Assembly (NCBI RefSeq): GCF_002278075.1
Contig: NZ_CP022990.1
Span: 930,001 to 994,000 of the forward strand
DNA from: Paraburkholderia aromaticivorans
Lineage (GTDB): Bacteria; Pseudomonadota; Gammaproteobacteria; Burkholderiales; Burkholderiaceae
Length of the DNA stretch: 64,000 nucleotides
Reading direction: 5' to 3'
Part shown: positions 16,531-25,886 of the stretch, piece by piece
Position numbering within the stretch: the stretch's first letter is position 1
Layout of the letters: every line of letters begins with the position of its first letter
The notes under the pieces: model-generated
What the model was told of the DNA's origin: nothing
The model's input: the letters and a program-made list of their open reading frames with translations, nothing else
Database searches by the model: none
Program-made: the position numbers and the translations under genes

Positions 16531-17305
16531 CTCCCGCCGCCGCGCCGCCGCGCTTCAGCGCGGCTTCCAGCAGCGGCGCGCCCAGCTCCGCGCCGTGAAT
16601 CCCCGTCACGCTGACGATCTCCAGCAACTCCATCAACTCTTCGGCGGTGGCGCCGTAACGCAGCGCGTTGCGGATATGCAGTTTGAGGCCCGGCACATAG
16701 AGATGCGTCGCCGAGGCGTCGAACGCGCAGTACATGAACTCCTTGATTTTCGGGCTCAGCACGCCGGTGCGCCACGGCACCGACGAGAACTCGACATACG
16801 CTTCGAACAGGTCAGGATCGAGTTCGAGCAGGCCTTCCCACGTCGGATGCCAGTAGCCGCGATTCGTCTCGAACTCCGCTTTCAACTTTTGCCTCCGGTC
16901 GTCGAGCGGCGGCGCGCCATGCCGCAAACCCTCTTCTTCCAGCACTTCGAGCAGCACCGGCACGCCGACGTTGCTGGTGTGAATGCCGATCGTGCTGATC
17001 AACTCCAGCACTTCGATCAGCTCCTCGCGCGTCGCGCCAAAAGACAGCGCGCGGTCGATATGACGCGCGACGCCCGGCGCGTACAACTGCGTCGCGCAGG
17101 CATCGGCGGCCAGCGCGATGAACGCGCGCGTCTTGTCGTCGAGATGATTCCTGCGCCGCGGCACGCCCGCGAACTTCAGGTAGGCATCGACGAAACGAGG
17201 GTCGAGGCGCACGAGGCTGTCCCACTCGGGACTCGCCTTGCCGTGCAGGCTGACGAGTTCGTCACGAAGACGGGACGCGTCGGGCTGCGGTGTGGTCTGG
17301 GTCAT
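16517..17305 (-). CDS. Carboxymuconolactone decarboxylase family protein, two-domain
   Basis: The 262-residue product contains two AhpD-like domains in tandem. The first (residues ~35-110) has KTRAFIALAADACATQLYAPGVARHIDRALSFGATREELIEVLELIS. The second (~155-240) has KIKEFMYCAFDASATHLYVPGLKLHIRNALRYGATAEELMELLEIVS. The two halves are clearly duplicates. Neither has a C-x-x-C pair, so a peroxidase role is unlikely; an isomerase or decarboxylase-type role fits better. I start at the ATG at 17305; an upstream ATG (17329) is possible. The gene ends overlapping the next small frame. Confidence 0.82.
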   Translation of the reverse strand: MTQTTPQPDASRLRDELVSLHGKASPEWDSLVRLDPRFVDAYLKFAGVPRRRNHLDDKTRAFIALAADACATQLYAPGVARHIDRALSFGATREELIEVLELISTIGIHTSNVGVPVLLEVLEEEGLRHGAPPLDDRRQKLKAEFETNRGYWHPTWEGLLELDPDLFEAYVEFSSVPWRTGVLSPKIKEFMYCAFDASATHLYVPGLKLHIRNALRYGATAEELMELLEIVSVTGIHGAELGAPLLEAALKRGGAAAGDAHA

Positions 17306-17407
17306 GATCTGAATTCCCTTGTTGGCCATCCAGCGCGTAATGCTTCGGCGCGTGCGGGAGGTTCGCTCAGAACGCCACGCCACCGCACGCGCTGTCACTG
17401 CTGCGCG

Positions 17408-17800
17408 CTAGCGCGCGGCGCTCGTCGGATAATCCCGTTCCGCCACCTCTTCCTGCCAGGTGCCCTTACCGATCGAGGTCGCGATGTGCACCATGTAGCT
17501 GCCTTCGCTCGCGCCGTGCCAGTGCCGCTCGTTCGGCCCGATGAACACCATGTCGCCCTGGCGGATCGGCTGCGGCGCTTCGCCGTCCAGACAGATCCAT
17601 CCCTGACCGGCCGTGACCTGCAGGACCTGGCCGTGCTCGTGCGTGTGCCAATACGTGCGTCCGCCCGGTGCGAAGAACACCGTGTTGATGGTGACGCCAT
17701 CGGTAGCCGGCATCACCGGGTCGGCCCAGACGGTGCCGGTAAACGTGTCGCTGCGGCGCTCGGATAGCGCGCCTGCCGCTCTGCCGTGAAAGACCTTCAT
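17408..17800 (-). CDS. Cupin-domain protein
   Basis: The 130-residue product is a single cupin barrel. The first cupin motif is YWHTHEHGQVLQVTAGQGWICLDG (metal ligands HxH and E-equivalent Q), and the second is PNERHWHGASEGSYMVHI. AAGGAG lies eight bases before the ATG at 17800. The ATG overlaps the stop of the dehydrogenase gene by four bases (ATGA), so the two are translationally coupled. Next to carboxymuconolactone-decarboxylase genes such cupins are common partners, but the reaction is unknown. Confidence 0.85.
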   Translation of the reverse strand: MKVFHGRAAGALSERRSDTFTGTVWADPVMPATDGVTINTVFFAPGGRTYWHTHEHGQVLQVTAGQGWICLDGEAPQPIRQGDMVFIGPNERHWHGASEGSYMVHIATSIGKGTWQEEVAERDYPTSAAR

Positions 17801-18711
17801 GCGTTTTTCTCCTTGTGTGTTCCGTCGAACAGCCGCACGCCGCCCGACACGTCGCCGATCGCATCGACGACACGGTTGCTGATCACATCGCCATAACCGA
17901 GCGCCGTGCCGAGGCCGAAGCTCGCCAGCGGGCCGGCCGAATTCAGCGAGACCACGCCGAGTTCGCGAATGCGGTCGACGTACAGCACGACGTCCTTGGT
18001 CATCAGCTTGCCGGTCAGGCCACCCTCCAGATAGTCGCCGTCGACGATCTTCGGGAACCGGTTGAGCGTGGCGAAGTTGACGCCGCTGCTGCTGTTCAGC
18101 ACGTCGAGCAGCAGATGCAGGTCGAGCCCCGCCTTCTTGCCCGCCACCATCACTTCGGCACTCGCGGCGAGGCTCACGGCGTTCAGAAAATTGTTGAGCA
18201 GCTTGGTGGTGTGGCCGGCGCCGCTCTGCCCCATGTATGCGACTTTCGAGCTGATCGGCGCGAACGCCCATTGCAACGCGGCGACCGCATCCGCATCGCC
18301 GCCCACCATCAGCGTCAGCGAGCCCTTTTCCGCCGCGGCCGCGCCGCCCGAAATACCCGCATCGACATAACGCACGCCGCGCTCGGCGAAGCGTTGCGCG
18401 AGGCGGATCGTCGAACTGGCAGCGGCCGTGCTCAGATCCACGACGATCTGTCCTGCGCGACAGTGCGCGAGCACGCCGCCCTCGCCTTCGACAACCGCTT
18501 CGACCACCTTGCTGTCCGGCAACGACATCATCACGACGTCCGCGAACGCGAGCACTTCGCCCAGCGTGCCCGCCGCCTTCGCGCCCGCCGCGTCGATGCG
18601 TTCGCGCGCGGTGTCGTAGCCGAGCACCGCGATGCCCGCATCGACGAGGCGCCGTGTCATGCGCCCGCCCATGTTGCCGAGACCGATAAAGCCGATCCGT
18701 TCCTTGTTCAT
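17797..18711 (-). CDS. NAD(P)-dependent beta-hydroxyacid dehydrogenase (3-hydroxyisobutyrate dehydrogenase family), copy 3
   Basis: The 304-residue protein starts MNKERIGFIGLGNMG, the Rossmann G-x-G-x-x-G. It carries the family signature DAGISGGAAAAEKGSLT and the catalytic lysine in GAGHTTKLLNNFLNA. It oxidises a beta-hydroxy acid or reduces the semialdehyde with NAD(P). AGGAGG sits nine bases before the ATG at 18711; the ATG three codons earlier is too close to the ribosome binding site. It is one of three diverged paralogs in this cluster, here coupled to the cupin gene. Confidence 0.87.
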   Translation of the reverse strand: MNKERIGFIGLGNMGGRMTRRLVDAGIAVLGYDTARERIDAAGAKAAGTLGEVLAFADVVMMSLPDSKVVEAVVEGEGGVLAHCRAGQIVVDLSTAAASSTIRLAQRFAERGVRYVDAGISGGAAAAEKGSLTLMVGGDADAVAALQWAFAPISSKVAYMGQSGAGHTTKLLNNFLNAVSLAASAEVMVAGKKAGLDLHLLLDVLNSSSGVNFATLNRFPKIVDGDYLEGGLTGKLMTKDVVLYVDRIRELGVVSLNSAGPLASFGLGTALGYGDVISNRVVDAIGDVSGGVRLFDGTHKEKNA

Positions 18712-18733
18712 GAATTGCATTCCTCCTTCAAAA

Positions 18734-20083
18734 TCAGAAATCGACATCCTTCGTTTCCGGGCCCATCAGCGCGCCGATCATGCCGATCAGTCCGCCCACG
18801 CACAGCAGCACGACCGAGGTCAGCCGCAGCGGCATGAAAGCGCCGAGCCAGTTCATATAGAACGCGTAGAACGAAGGGATAATCACCGACAGACTGAAGC
18901 CGACGCCGAAACCGGTTGCGCGCACATCCGTCACGAAGCGCTCGTTGATGTACGTGACGATCACGCCCCACGGCGACGTGACGAGCACCGCGAGCACACA
19001 CACCAGCGCCATGATGGCCGGCAGCGACAGCCCGTCGACGTTCGCCAGCACGTACAGCAGCACCGCGCCGACCGTGGCGATCAACGGGCCGACGATCACG
19101 AAGAAGCGGCGCCGTCCGATGCGCTGCGCGATCAGCCCCGCGCCGATGTAGCTGAAAAACAGCACGAAGTACGTGAGCATGAGCGTCGCGCTCATCTGGA
19201 AGCCGCTCAGATGCAGCGTCTTCACCAGCAAGCCGGTCGGCAGATAAATCGTGATGATGTTTTGCGTGAGCCAGAAGCCCGTCATCATCACCAGCACCTG
19301 CAGCAGGTTGCGCCCGCTCTTGCCGCGCAGCAGGTCGGAGAGCGGCAGCTTGTCGGCGACGACCGCCTTGTCGGCCGCTTCGCTCTTCCAGATCTCCGAT
19401 TCGGCGACCTTGCGCACGTAGTACATCGTCAGCAGGCCGGCGAGCGCCGCGCCGAGCACGAACGGAATACGCCAGCCCCATTGCGCGTACGGCGAATGCA
19501 TGCCGTTCAGCGGAAAGAGCGCGAACATCAGCATCGCGACGAGATTGATGGTCACGTAGGCGGCCGGAAAGCCGGCAATGATGAAGCCGCCGACAAACCC
19601 GCGTTGCTCTTTCTTCGAGTACTCGATCGCGAGCGGCATCGCCCCTGTATAGCCGCCGCCCAGAAAAATCCCGTCGACGAAACGCAGCAGCACCAGCAGC
19701 CAGTACGACACGATGCCGATGCTTTCATAGCCCGGCAGCAATGCGATCAGCAACGTCACCACGCCGAAACCCGAGACCGACCAGATCGACGCCTTACGCC
19801 GGCCGATGCGATCCGCGACCATGCCGAACAGCAACGAGCCGACCGGGCGGCCGAGCAGCGTCGTGATGAACACCAGTGACGCGAGGATCGTCTCCATGCC
19901 GCTCGACAGATGCGGCGGCTGGAAATATCCGAGTACCGGTGACAACACCACCACCGGCAGATAGATGTCGAACATGTCGATGAACTCGGAGAAGAACGCG
20001 CCCTTGATCGCGTTGTGTCTCTTCGTTTCGATCGACTGCTCGCCCTCCGACATTACAACGTCATTCCCAGTCAACGCTTTCAT
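18734..20083 (-). CDS. MFS transporter (metabolite:H+ symporter type)
   Basis: The 449-residue protein has 12 membrane segments. The MFS motif A reads GMVADRIGRRKASIWS after helix 2, and a second copy RIGRRRFFV follows helix 8. The opening FFSEFIDMFDIYLPVVVLSPVLGYF and LLRFVDGIFLGGGYTGAMPLAIEY resemble organic-acid symporters. It is probably the importer for the downstream dehydrogenase/cupin/decarboxylase genes, which begin 22 bases after its stop. ACGGAGACAGAG precedes the ATG. Confidence 0.87.
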   Translation of the reverse strand: MKALTGNDVVMSEGEQSIETKRHNAIKGAFFSEFIDMFDIYLPVVVLSPVLGYFQPPHLSSGMETILASLVFITTLLGRPVGSLLFGMVADRIGRRKASIWSVSGFGVVTLLIALLPGYESIGIVSYWLLVLLRFVDGIFLGGGYTGAMPLAIEYSKKEQRGFVGGFIIAGFPAAYVTINLVAMLMFALFPLNGMHSPYAQWGWRIPFVLGAALAGLLTMYYVRKVAESEIWKSEAADKAVVADKLPLSDLLRGKSGRNLLQVLVMMTGFWLTQNIITIYLPTGLLVKTLHLSGFQMSATLMLTYFVLFFSYIGAGLIAQRIGRRRFFVIVGPLIATVGAVLLYVLANVDGLSLPAIMALVCVLAVLVTSPWGVIVTYINERFVTDVRATGFGVGFSLSVIIPSFYAFYMNWLGAFMPLRLTSVVLLCVGGLIGMIGALMGPETKDVDF

Positions 20084-20180
20084 CTCTGTCTCCGTTTCGT
20101 TGTTCGCACCGTGCGGCGATGCGGTTCTCTCTGTGCTTGCCCGTGCTGTCAGCCGTTAGCTGTCCGGATGGGTCGACGGC

Positions 20181-20576
20181 TCAGGCCGCGCCTGTTTCCG
20201 CTTCGTACGCCTTGATCGCCTCGCTCGCGACGCGAAAGGCCGCGAGCGCGAGCGGCGCGCCGCAATAGACGGCCGCCTGCATCAGCACCGCACGGATCTC
20301 TTCCTTGCTCACGCCGTTGCGCAGCGCGCCCTTCACGTGCACCGACAGTTCGTGGTGCTGGCTCATCGCGGTGAGCATGCCGAGGTTCAGCATGCTGCGC
20401 GTCTTGAACGACAGCGTCGGGTCGCCCCAGATGTCGCCCCAGCAACTTTCGGTGACGAACTTCTGCATCGGCCGGTTGAAGTCGTCGGCGTTGGCCCACG
20501 ATTTTTCGACGTGGGCGGCGCCCAACACTTCCTTGCGATTGTCGAAACCTTTGTTGAAGCGGTCGTTGTTATCCAT
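20181..20576 (-). CDS. Carboxymuconolactone decarboxylase family protein (PcaC-like)
   Basis: The 131-residue product has the length of PcaC and the core SFKTRSMLNLGMLTAMSQHHELSVHVKGALRNGVSKEEIRAVLMQAAVYCGAPLALAAFRVASEA. True PcaC decarboxylates gamma-carboxymuconolactone in the protocatechuate pathway. No other pca gene is present, so a related lactone or beta-keto-type substrate is as likely. AGAGGAAACACG precedes the ATG. It follows the broken aldehyde dehydrogenase gene. Confidence 0.82.
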   Translation of the reverse strand: MDNNDRFNKGFDNRKEVLGAAHVEKSWANADDFNRPMQKFVTESCWGDIWGDPTLSFKTRSMLNLGMLTAMSQHHELSVHVKGALRNGVSKEEIRAVLMQAAVYCGAPLALAAFRVASEAIKAYEAETGAA

Positions 20577-20680
20577 CGTGTTTCCTCTGTGGTTCAAATC
20601 CATGGTTGATTGCCTGACCGGATGATTGTCGGACAGGTCAGGCGCGGAAATTTTTTTGCGGCAGTGCCGGCCGCCGCGCT

Positions 20681-22110
20681 TCAATCCACGCCGTAGCCGA
20701 CCAGCGCCTTGGTTTCCAGATACTCGCGCAGGCCCGCTTCGCCCCATTCGCGGCCATTGCCCGAGCGCTTGTAGCCGCCGAAAGGCGCGCCGAAATCGGC
20801 GGGCGGGTAATTCAGGTGCACACCGCCGGCGCGCAATGCGCGGCCGACCTTGCGCGCCCGCGCCACATCCGCGGATTGCACGTAGGCCGCGAGGCCGTAA
20901 TCAGTGCCGTTGGCAATCTCGATCGCCTGCTCCTCCGAGTCGTACGGGATCATCGACAACACCGGCCCGAAGATTTCCTCGTGCGCGATGGTCATCTCCG
21001 GCGTGACATCGGCGAATACGGTCGGGCGTGCGTAATAGCCCTTGCCGATGCCGTCCGGGCGGCCCGTGCCCCCCGTGACAAGCCGCGCGCCTTCGTCGAT
21101 GCCCGTCTGGATCAGCGCCTGGACGCGCTTGAACTGGTTCGCGTTGACGAGCGGTCCAAGCTGCGTGGCCGGGTCGTCGGTCGGTCCGAGCCGATAGGCT
21201 TGCGCGGCACGCCTCGCGATCTGCGCGGCATCGTTCATCAGATGACGCGGACCAGCATGCGGGTCGGAATCGAGCACGACTGGCCCGAATTCGTGAAGCA
21301 CCCGGCAACGCCGCGCGTGACCGCCTGATCCAGATCGACGTCGTCGAGCAGAATGTTGGCGGATTTGCCGCCCAACTCCTGAGCAACGCGTTTGACCGTT
21401 TCCGCAGCGGACTGCGCGACCAGCACGCCGGCGCGGGTCGAACCGGTGAACGACACCATGTCGATATCCGGATGGCTCGCGATCGCCGAGCCGACGCCCG
21501 GCCCGTCGCCGTTGACGAGATTGAATACGCCCGCCGGCACGCCCGCTTCGTCGAGCACCTCGGCAAAGAGCAGCGCGCTTAACGGCGAATACTCGCTTGG
21601 CTTGAGCACCATCGTGCAGCCGGCCGCGAGCGCCGGCGCGATCTTCACGACGATCTGATTGACCGGCCAGTTCCACGGCGTGATCAGTCCGCACACGCCG
21701 ATCGGCTCGAGCACCACGCGCGTGCTGCCGCGCTGCTCCTCGAATTCGAAGCGTTCGAGCACCTCGATCAGCGCATTCAGATGCGCGGGGCCGCGCGCCG
21801 CCTGACCGTTGCGCGCGAACGTGATGGGCGCGCCCATTTCGCGGCGCATCAGCTCGGCGAATTCGTCGTAGCGGCGTTCGTAGATCATGACGATGCGCTT
21901 GAGCAGCGCCACGCGTTCGGCGACGCTCGTCGCCGACCATGCCGCAAACGCGCGGCGCGCCGCCACGACGGCGCGATCGACATCTTCGGCATTGCCCATC
22001 GCGAGCTTTTCGAAGGGCGTTTCGGTCGCTGGATCGACGACGTCGAACCAGACGGCGGACGCGGGTTCGACCCAACGTCCGCCGATATAAAACTGGGCTG
22101 CATGTGACAT
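20681..22110 (-). pseudogene. Aldehyde dehydrogenase, interrupted by a single-base frameshift
   Basis: From the ATG at 22110 (MSHAAQFYIGGRWVEPASA) the frame is a normal NAD-dependent aldehyde dehydrogenase. It includes PWNWPVNQIVVKIAPALAAG, the FTGST loop, the catalytic Glu in QELGGKSAN and the catalytic Cys in NSGQSCSIPTRMLV. It hits a TGA at 21238-21240. The rest (PRHLMNDAAQ through EEIFGPVLSMIPY to the C-terminus) continues in another frame to 20681. Restoring one C in GTC-CGC near 21248-21251 joins them into 476 codons, the usual family length. So either this is a recent pseudogene or the base call is wrong. Confidence 0.88.
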
Positions 22111-22145
22111 GACAGGTTCCGGAATCAATGAATCAGAATGCGGGT

Positions 22146-23036
22146 TCAGGATGCGGCGCCGGGCAGGAGCCGGTACAGCTCGGTGTGATCGGTGGCGGGC
22201 GTGGAACGCCGCGCCGCTTCGTCCCACACCTCGGCGCAGGTCGCGCCGAACGTCATGGGATGCCCCACCGCCCGCGCGAGCGCGTGAGCGATCTTCAGGT
22301 CCTTGTTCATCAGCTGCAACGCGAAGCCGGAAGCGAAGGTGCCGCTCAGCATGAACTGCTTCGCCTTGTTTTCCGAGGTATTGCTGCGGCCCGTCGACGC
22401 ATTGAGCACGTCCGTCATCACCTGCGGATCGATACCGAAGCGGCTGGCAATCTGCAGCGCCTCGACCGTGGCCGCAACGCTCGCCGCGGACACGTAGTTA
22501 TTGAGCGCCTTGGCCGCATGCCCGGCGCCCGCCGTGCCGATATGCAGCACGTTCGTGCCCATCGCGCCGAGCAGCGGCTTGCAGCGCGCGAGCACGTCCG
22601 CATGGCCGCCGGCTAGAATCGCCAGGGTGCCTTCCTTCGCGCGCTTGACGCCGCCCGACACGGGCGCATCCAGATACGCGAGACCCTGTGCTTCGAGCGT
22701 CCTGCCGAGTTCGCGCGAGCGCTCCGGTTCCGACGAACTCATGTCGATGACCACGGCGCCTTGCGCGAGCCGCGCGGCCCAGCCGTGGTTGTCCGCGTCG
22801 CCGAGCACCACGGCCTCGACGATCGCCGAGTTGGGCAGCATGGTGATCAGGGCGTCAAGCGATGCCGCGTGGTCCGCGCTCAGGCGGTGCGAGCCAGTCT
22901 GATCGGCCAGCGCCTCGGCGCGAGCGGCGTCGGCGTCGTCGATGAACAGTTCGAAGCCGGCCTTGCGCAGGCGCTGCACCATCGGCGCGCCCATCATGCC
23001 GAGGCCGATGAAACCGACCCGTTTGGCTTGTGTCAT
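22146..23036 (-). CDS. NAD(P)-dependent beta-hydroxyacid dehydrogenase, copy 2
   Basis: The 296-residue protein shows GFIGLGMMGAPM at residues 8-19, the substrate-binding DAPVSGGVKRAKEGTLA and the catalytic lysine region GAGHAAKALNNYVSAAS. It belongs with 3-hydroxyisobutyrate and tartronate-semialdehyde (2-hydroxy-3-oxopropionate) reductases. AGGAGAG precedes the ATG. It lies between the NIPSNAP gene (12 bases upstream) and the aldehyde dehydrogenase (35 bases downstream), a pairing that fits a hydroxyacid to semialdehyde to acid oxidation. Confidence 0.88.
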   Translation of the reverse strand: MTQAKRVGFIGLGMMGAPMVQRLRKAGFELFIDDADAARAEALADQTGSHRLSADHAASLDALITMLPNSAIVEAVVLGDADNHGWAARLAQGAVVIDMSSSEPERSRELGRTLEAQGLAYLDAPVSGGVKRAKEGTLAILAGGHADVLARCKPLLGAMGTNVLHIGTAGAGHAAKALNNYVSAASVAATVEALQIASRFGIDPQVMTDVLNASTGRSNTSENKAKQFMLSGTFASGFALQLMNKDLKIAHALARAVGHPMTFGATCAEVWDEAARRSTPATDHTELYRLLPGAAS

Positions 23037-23048
23037 GAGCCCGCTCTC

Positions 23049-23375
23049 CTAGCGCAGCGCCGAGAAGGCGGTCGGCGTGAGGAAGTGGTTTTCGATGCGC
23101 TCGACGATCGGCTTGTCGGCTTCCGTCGCCGCCCGTTTGGCGATCCACTCGGGATCGGCCTGAAACGCGTTCCACTTCTGCTCGCGCTCCGCGAGGCTGT
23201 CCCACTTCACCATATAGGTCAGCGCGTGATTGCTCGGACCGATCAGCGTGGTCCAGAAACCGATCTGTTCGATACCGTACTTTTCGAAAAAACCGAGCGT
23301 GGTCGACGTGAAGCGCTCGAGCAACGCCGGCAGGCGCGTCGGCGCGCAATGGTAAATACGCATTTCAACGATCAT
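23049..23375 (-). CDS. NIPSNAP family protein
   Basis: The 108-residue product is a single NIPSNAP/dimeric alpha-beta-barrel domain: MIVEMRIYHCAPTRLPALLERF, then GFWTTLIGPSNHALTYMVKWDSLAERE and W......F..DPEW. NIPSNAP proteins are small, often found beside catabolic operons, and may act as stabilisers, isomerases or monooxygenase-like enzymes. CAAGGAG precedes the ATG. It is tightly packed between two dehydrogenase genes, so it is surely part of the operon. Confidence 0.85.
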   Translation of the reverse strand: MIVEMRIYHCAPTRLPALLERFTSTTLGFFEKYGIEQIGFWTTLIGPSNHALTYMVKWDSLAEREQKWNAFQADPEWIAKRAATEADKPIVERIENHFLTPTAFSALR

Positions 23376-23438
23376 GTACGTCTCCTTGTCAGATGATCAG
23401 ATGGCCGCAGCCAATGAGTTTTTTGCCCGCGACGGTTT

Positions 23439-24350
23439 TCAGTCCGCCAGCCCTTCGCCCGACGACCAGCGTTCGACGTACCTGACGAGTTCGGTCATGT
23501 CGCGTTTCGCGCCGTCCTGCATCGCCGCGTAATTCCACACCTGACGGGCCACACTGCCGACCCACATCGGCACGCCGAGCGCCTGACATTCGTCGACCGC
23601 GAGGCCGATGTCCTTGCACACGCTGCCGACCGGAAAGCCGAAATCGAAGCTGCCCGGCAGCACATGCTTGGGGAACTTGTCCATCGTCGCGCCGTTCTTG
23701 CCGCTGCCCGAATTGATCACCGACATCATCACTTCCGGATCGAGGCCGCCGCGCACGCCGGCGACGAACGCTTCCGACGTGATCGCAAACGCGGTGGACG
23801 ACAGCATGTTGTTCAGCAGCTTGAGCAACTGCCCCTGGCCCGGCTGGTCGCCGACCACGAATACCTTGCCGAGCGCCTCGAAAAGCCCGCGCACCTGATC
23901 GAGCGCAGCCGGCTTGCCGGCCATCATGATCGCTAGCGTGCCCTTCTTCGCGCCGGCGGCGCCGCCGCTCACCGGTGCATCGACGGTGTCGATGCCCTTC
24001 GCGAGCAGGCCGTCGGCCACTTCCTTTTCCATGCGCGATCCGACCGTGGACAGATCGACGAGAATCTTCACCGCGCCGCCTTCGCTCAGTCCGCCTTCGC
24101 CGAGCGCGACCTGCCTGAAGATGGCCGGCGTAGGCAGGCTCGTGAATACGATGCGCGCGGAGTCGGCCACATCCTTCACGGAGGTCGCCGCGCGCGCGCC
24201 GATCGCCGTCAATTCCGCGACCGCCCGTTCATCGCGATCGAACACGACGAGCGTGTGGCCCGCCTCGATGAGACGGCGCGCCATGGGCCGCCCCATCACG
24301 CCTACACCGATAAAACCGATCGTGTTGTTGCCTTGTTCACTGCTCGACAT
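23439..24350 (-). CDS. NAD(P)-dependent beta-hydroxyacid dehydrogenase, copy 1
   Basis: The 303-residue protein reads NNTIGFIGVGVMGRPMARRLIEAGH (Rossmann loop). It then shows DAPVSGGAAGAKKGTLAIMMAG and QGQLLKLLNNMLSSTAFA with the catalytic lysine. The ATG at 24350 follows GAGGA by five bases; an ATG four codons upstream is possible. Among the three paralogs it differs most in the N-terminus and in VCKDIGLAVDE. It follows the MmgE/PrpD gene by 41 bases. Confidence 0.87.
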   Translation of the reverse strand: MSSSEQGNNTIGFIGVGVMGRPMARRLIEAGHTLVVFDRDERAVAELTAIGARAATSVKDVADSARIVFTSLPTPAIFRQVALGEGGLSEGGAVKILVDLSTVGSRMEKEVADGLLAKGIDTVDAPVSGGAAGAKKGTLAIMMAGKPAALDQVRGLFEALGKVFVVGDQPGQGQLLKLLNNMLSSTAFAITSEAFVAGVRGGLDPEVMMSVINSGSGKNGATMDKFPKHVLPGSFDFGFPVGSVCKDIGLAVDECQALGVPMWVGSVARQVWNYAAMQDGAKRDMTELVRYVERWSSGEGLAD

Positions 24351-24391
24351 GACTATCCTCATCTGTTTGAAAGCTGTTTCGTTACGCCGGC

Positions 24392-25807
24392 TCAGGCCGC
24401 GCGCGCGAGCCGCATCAGCGCCGCGGCATCCGTTTCGCTGTCGAATCGCCACAGCGCATCGAGCAGCGGCTGCGGGGCCACGCCCGAGCCGCCGTAGGCG
24501 GCCAGATCGCGCAGTTTCGCCGCGAGTTCGACATCGGCGAGCGGCGCCGCGAGACTGCCGCGCGCCGCCTGAATGCGCCGCGACACCGTTTCGCCCGAGC
24601 GCAGCACGACGGCCACCTGGGCCGATTCCACCGGCCACGACGCATCGTCGATAAAGCGCAGGCGCGCGCCGAACGCACGCAGCGACGGGTTGGCGACCGC
24701 GCTGTCGCTGAACTGCGCGAGGCCCGCTTTGCCGGTCGCCAGCACGACGGCGACCGCATGCTGGGCGCTGACCTGCGACTCCCGGCCGCTGCGCACGTTC
24801 GGCCGGTCGGTGCGTTCGCGCAGCAACGGATGTCCGGTCAGCTCGACCCGCTCGACCTCGTCCACGGTCCAGTGCGCGTCGCGGCGCAGATCGAGACACG
24901 CATCGATCACCGGGTTCAGCACCACGCCGCACGGATAGGGTTTATAGGTGTTCGACAACAGCGCCCATTCGCGGCCGAGTTCACGCGTCAGTGCCTCGAC
25001 ATCCGGCTTCGCTGCGGTGACACGCAGGAAACCGTGCGTGCCTTCGAGCGGCGCATCGGGGCCGGAGAAGTCGTCGGCGGCGAGCAGCGCGGACAGCAAA
25101 CCATTGCGCGCCGCGTTGCCGACACTGATGCTCTTGGCCATCGTGCCGAGCGTTTCCACCAGACCGCCGGCCTGCGCCGACGCATTACCGAGTGCCCACC
25201 CGATCTGTTGCGCGCTCAGACCCTGCGCTTTGGCAAGCGCCGCCGCCGCGCCGAACACGCCGCAGGTCGAAGTGATATGCCAGCCGCGCCGATAGTGCTC
25301 GGGCGAAACCGCGTTGCCGATCCGGCACTCCACTTCCACGCCGACGACGAACGCGAGCAGCAGTGCTTCGCCACTCAGCGGGCGGGCGTGCGGATCGACC
25401 TCCGCGAGCGACTCGGCGAACGCGAACAGCGCGGCGGCGACCGGTGCGCTCGGATGGATGATCGTCGGTATATGCGTGTCGTCGAAGTCGAACACGTTCG
25501 CGCTCATGGCGTTGAGCGCCGCGGCATTCAGCATGTCGAAGCGCTCGCGGCGCCCGATCACGCCCGCCCCCTCGCCTGCGCTAAAGCGTTGATAGGTGCG
25601 CACGGCCTTCGCGAGCGTCGGGTCGGAGCAGCCGGCCAGCGCGACGGCCACATAGTTGACGAGCGAGCGCTTTGCTTCGTGGCGCACGGCGGCGGGCACG
25701 TCTTGCCAGGTCGTATCCGCTACCCATTGCGCGACTTGCTGCGTCACCTGGGCGGCATCGCCGATCGGGCTGGTCCGGCTTGAACTGCTGTCTGACTGTG
25801 CTGCCAT
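24392..25807 (-). CDS. MmgE/PrpD family protein
   Basis: The 471-residue product has the MmgE/PrpD all-helical domain: RSLVNYVAVALAGCSDPTLAKAV, then NAAALNAMSANVFDFDDTHIPTIIHPSAPVAAALFA, then RRGWHITSTCGVFGAAAALAKAQGLS and NTYKPYPCGVVLNPVIDACL. Members dehydrate or isomerise 2-methylcitrate, cis-aconitate-like or iminodisuccinate-type tricarboxylic acids. The length is normal. No prpB or prpC gene accompanies it, so it is not the propionate pathway. It follows the first MFS gene of the cluster and is probably a dehydratase of the pathway. Confidence 0.88.
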   Translation of the reverse strand: MAAQSDSSSSRTSPIGDAAQVTQQVAQWVADTTWQDVPAAVRHEAKRSLVNYVAVALAGCSDPTLAKAVRTYQRFSAGEGAGVIGRRERFDMLNAAALNAMSANVFDFDDTHIPTIIHPSAPVAAALFAFAESLAEVDPHARPLSGEALLLAFVVGVEVECRIGNAVSPEHYRRGWHITSTCGVFGAAAALAKAQGLSAQQIGWALGNASAQAGGLVETLGTMAKSISVGNAARNGLLSALLAADDFSGPDAPLEGTHGFLRVTAAKPDVEALTRELGREWALLSNTYKPYPCGVVLNPVIDACLDLRRDAHWTVDEVERVELTGHPLLRERTDRPNVRSGRESQVSAQHAVAVVLATGKAGLAQFSDSAVANPSLRAFGARLRFIDDASWPVESAQVAVVLRSGETVSRRIQAARGSLAAPLADVELAAKLRDLAAYGGSGVAPQPLLDALWRFDSETDAAALMRLARAA

Positions 25808-25886
25808 GTGCGGAGTCGTCCTCTACCAGATGTCTCTGTTGATTCGCTGCGCCGCCGCGTGCGGATGCACCGCACGCGGGCCGCGC

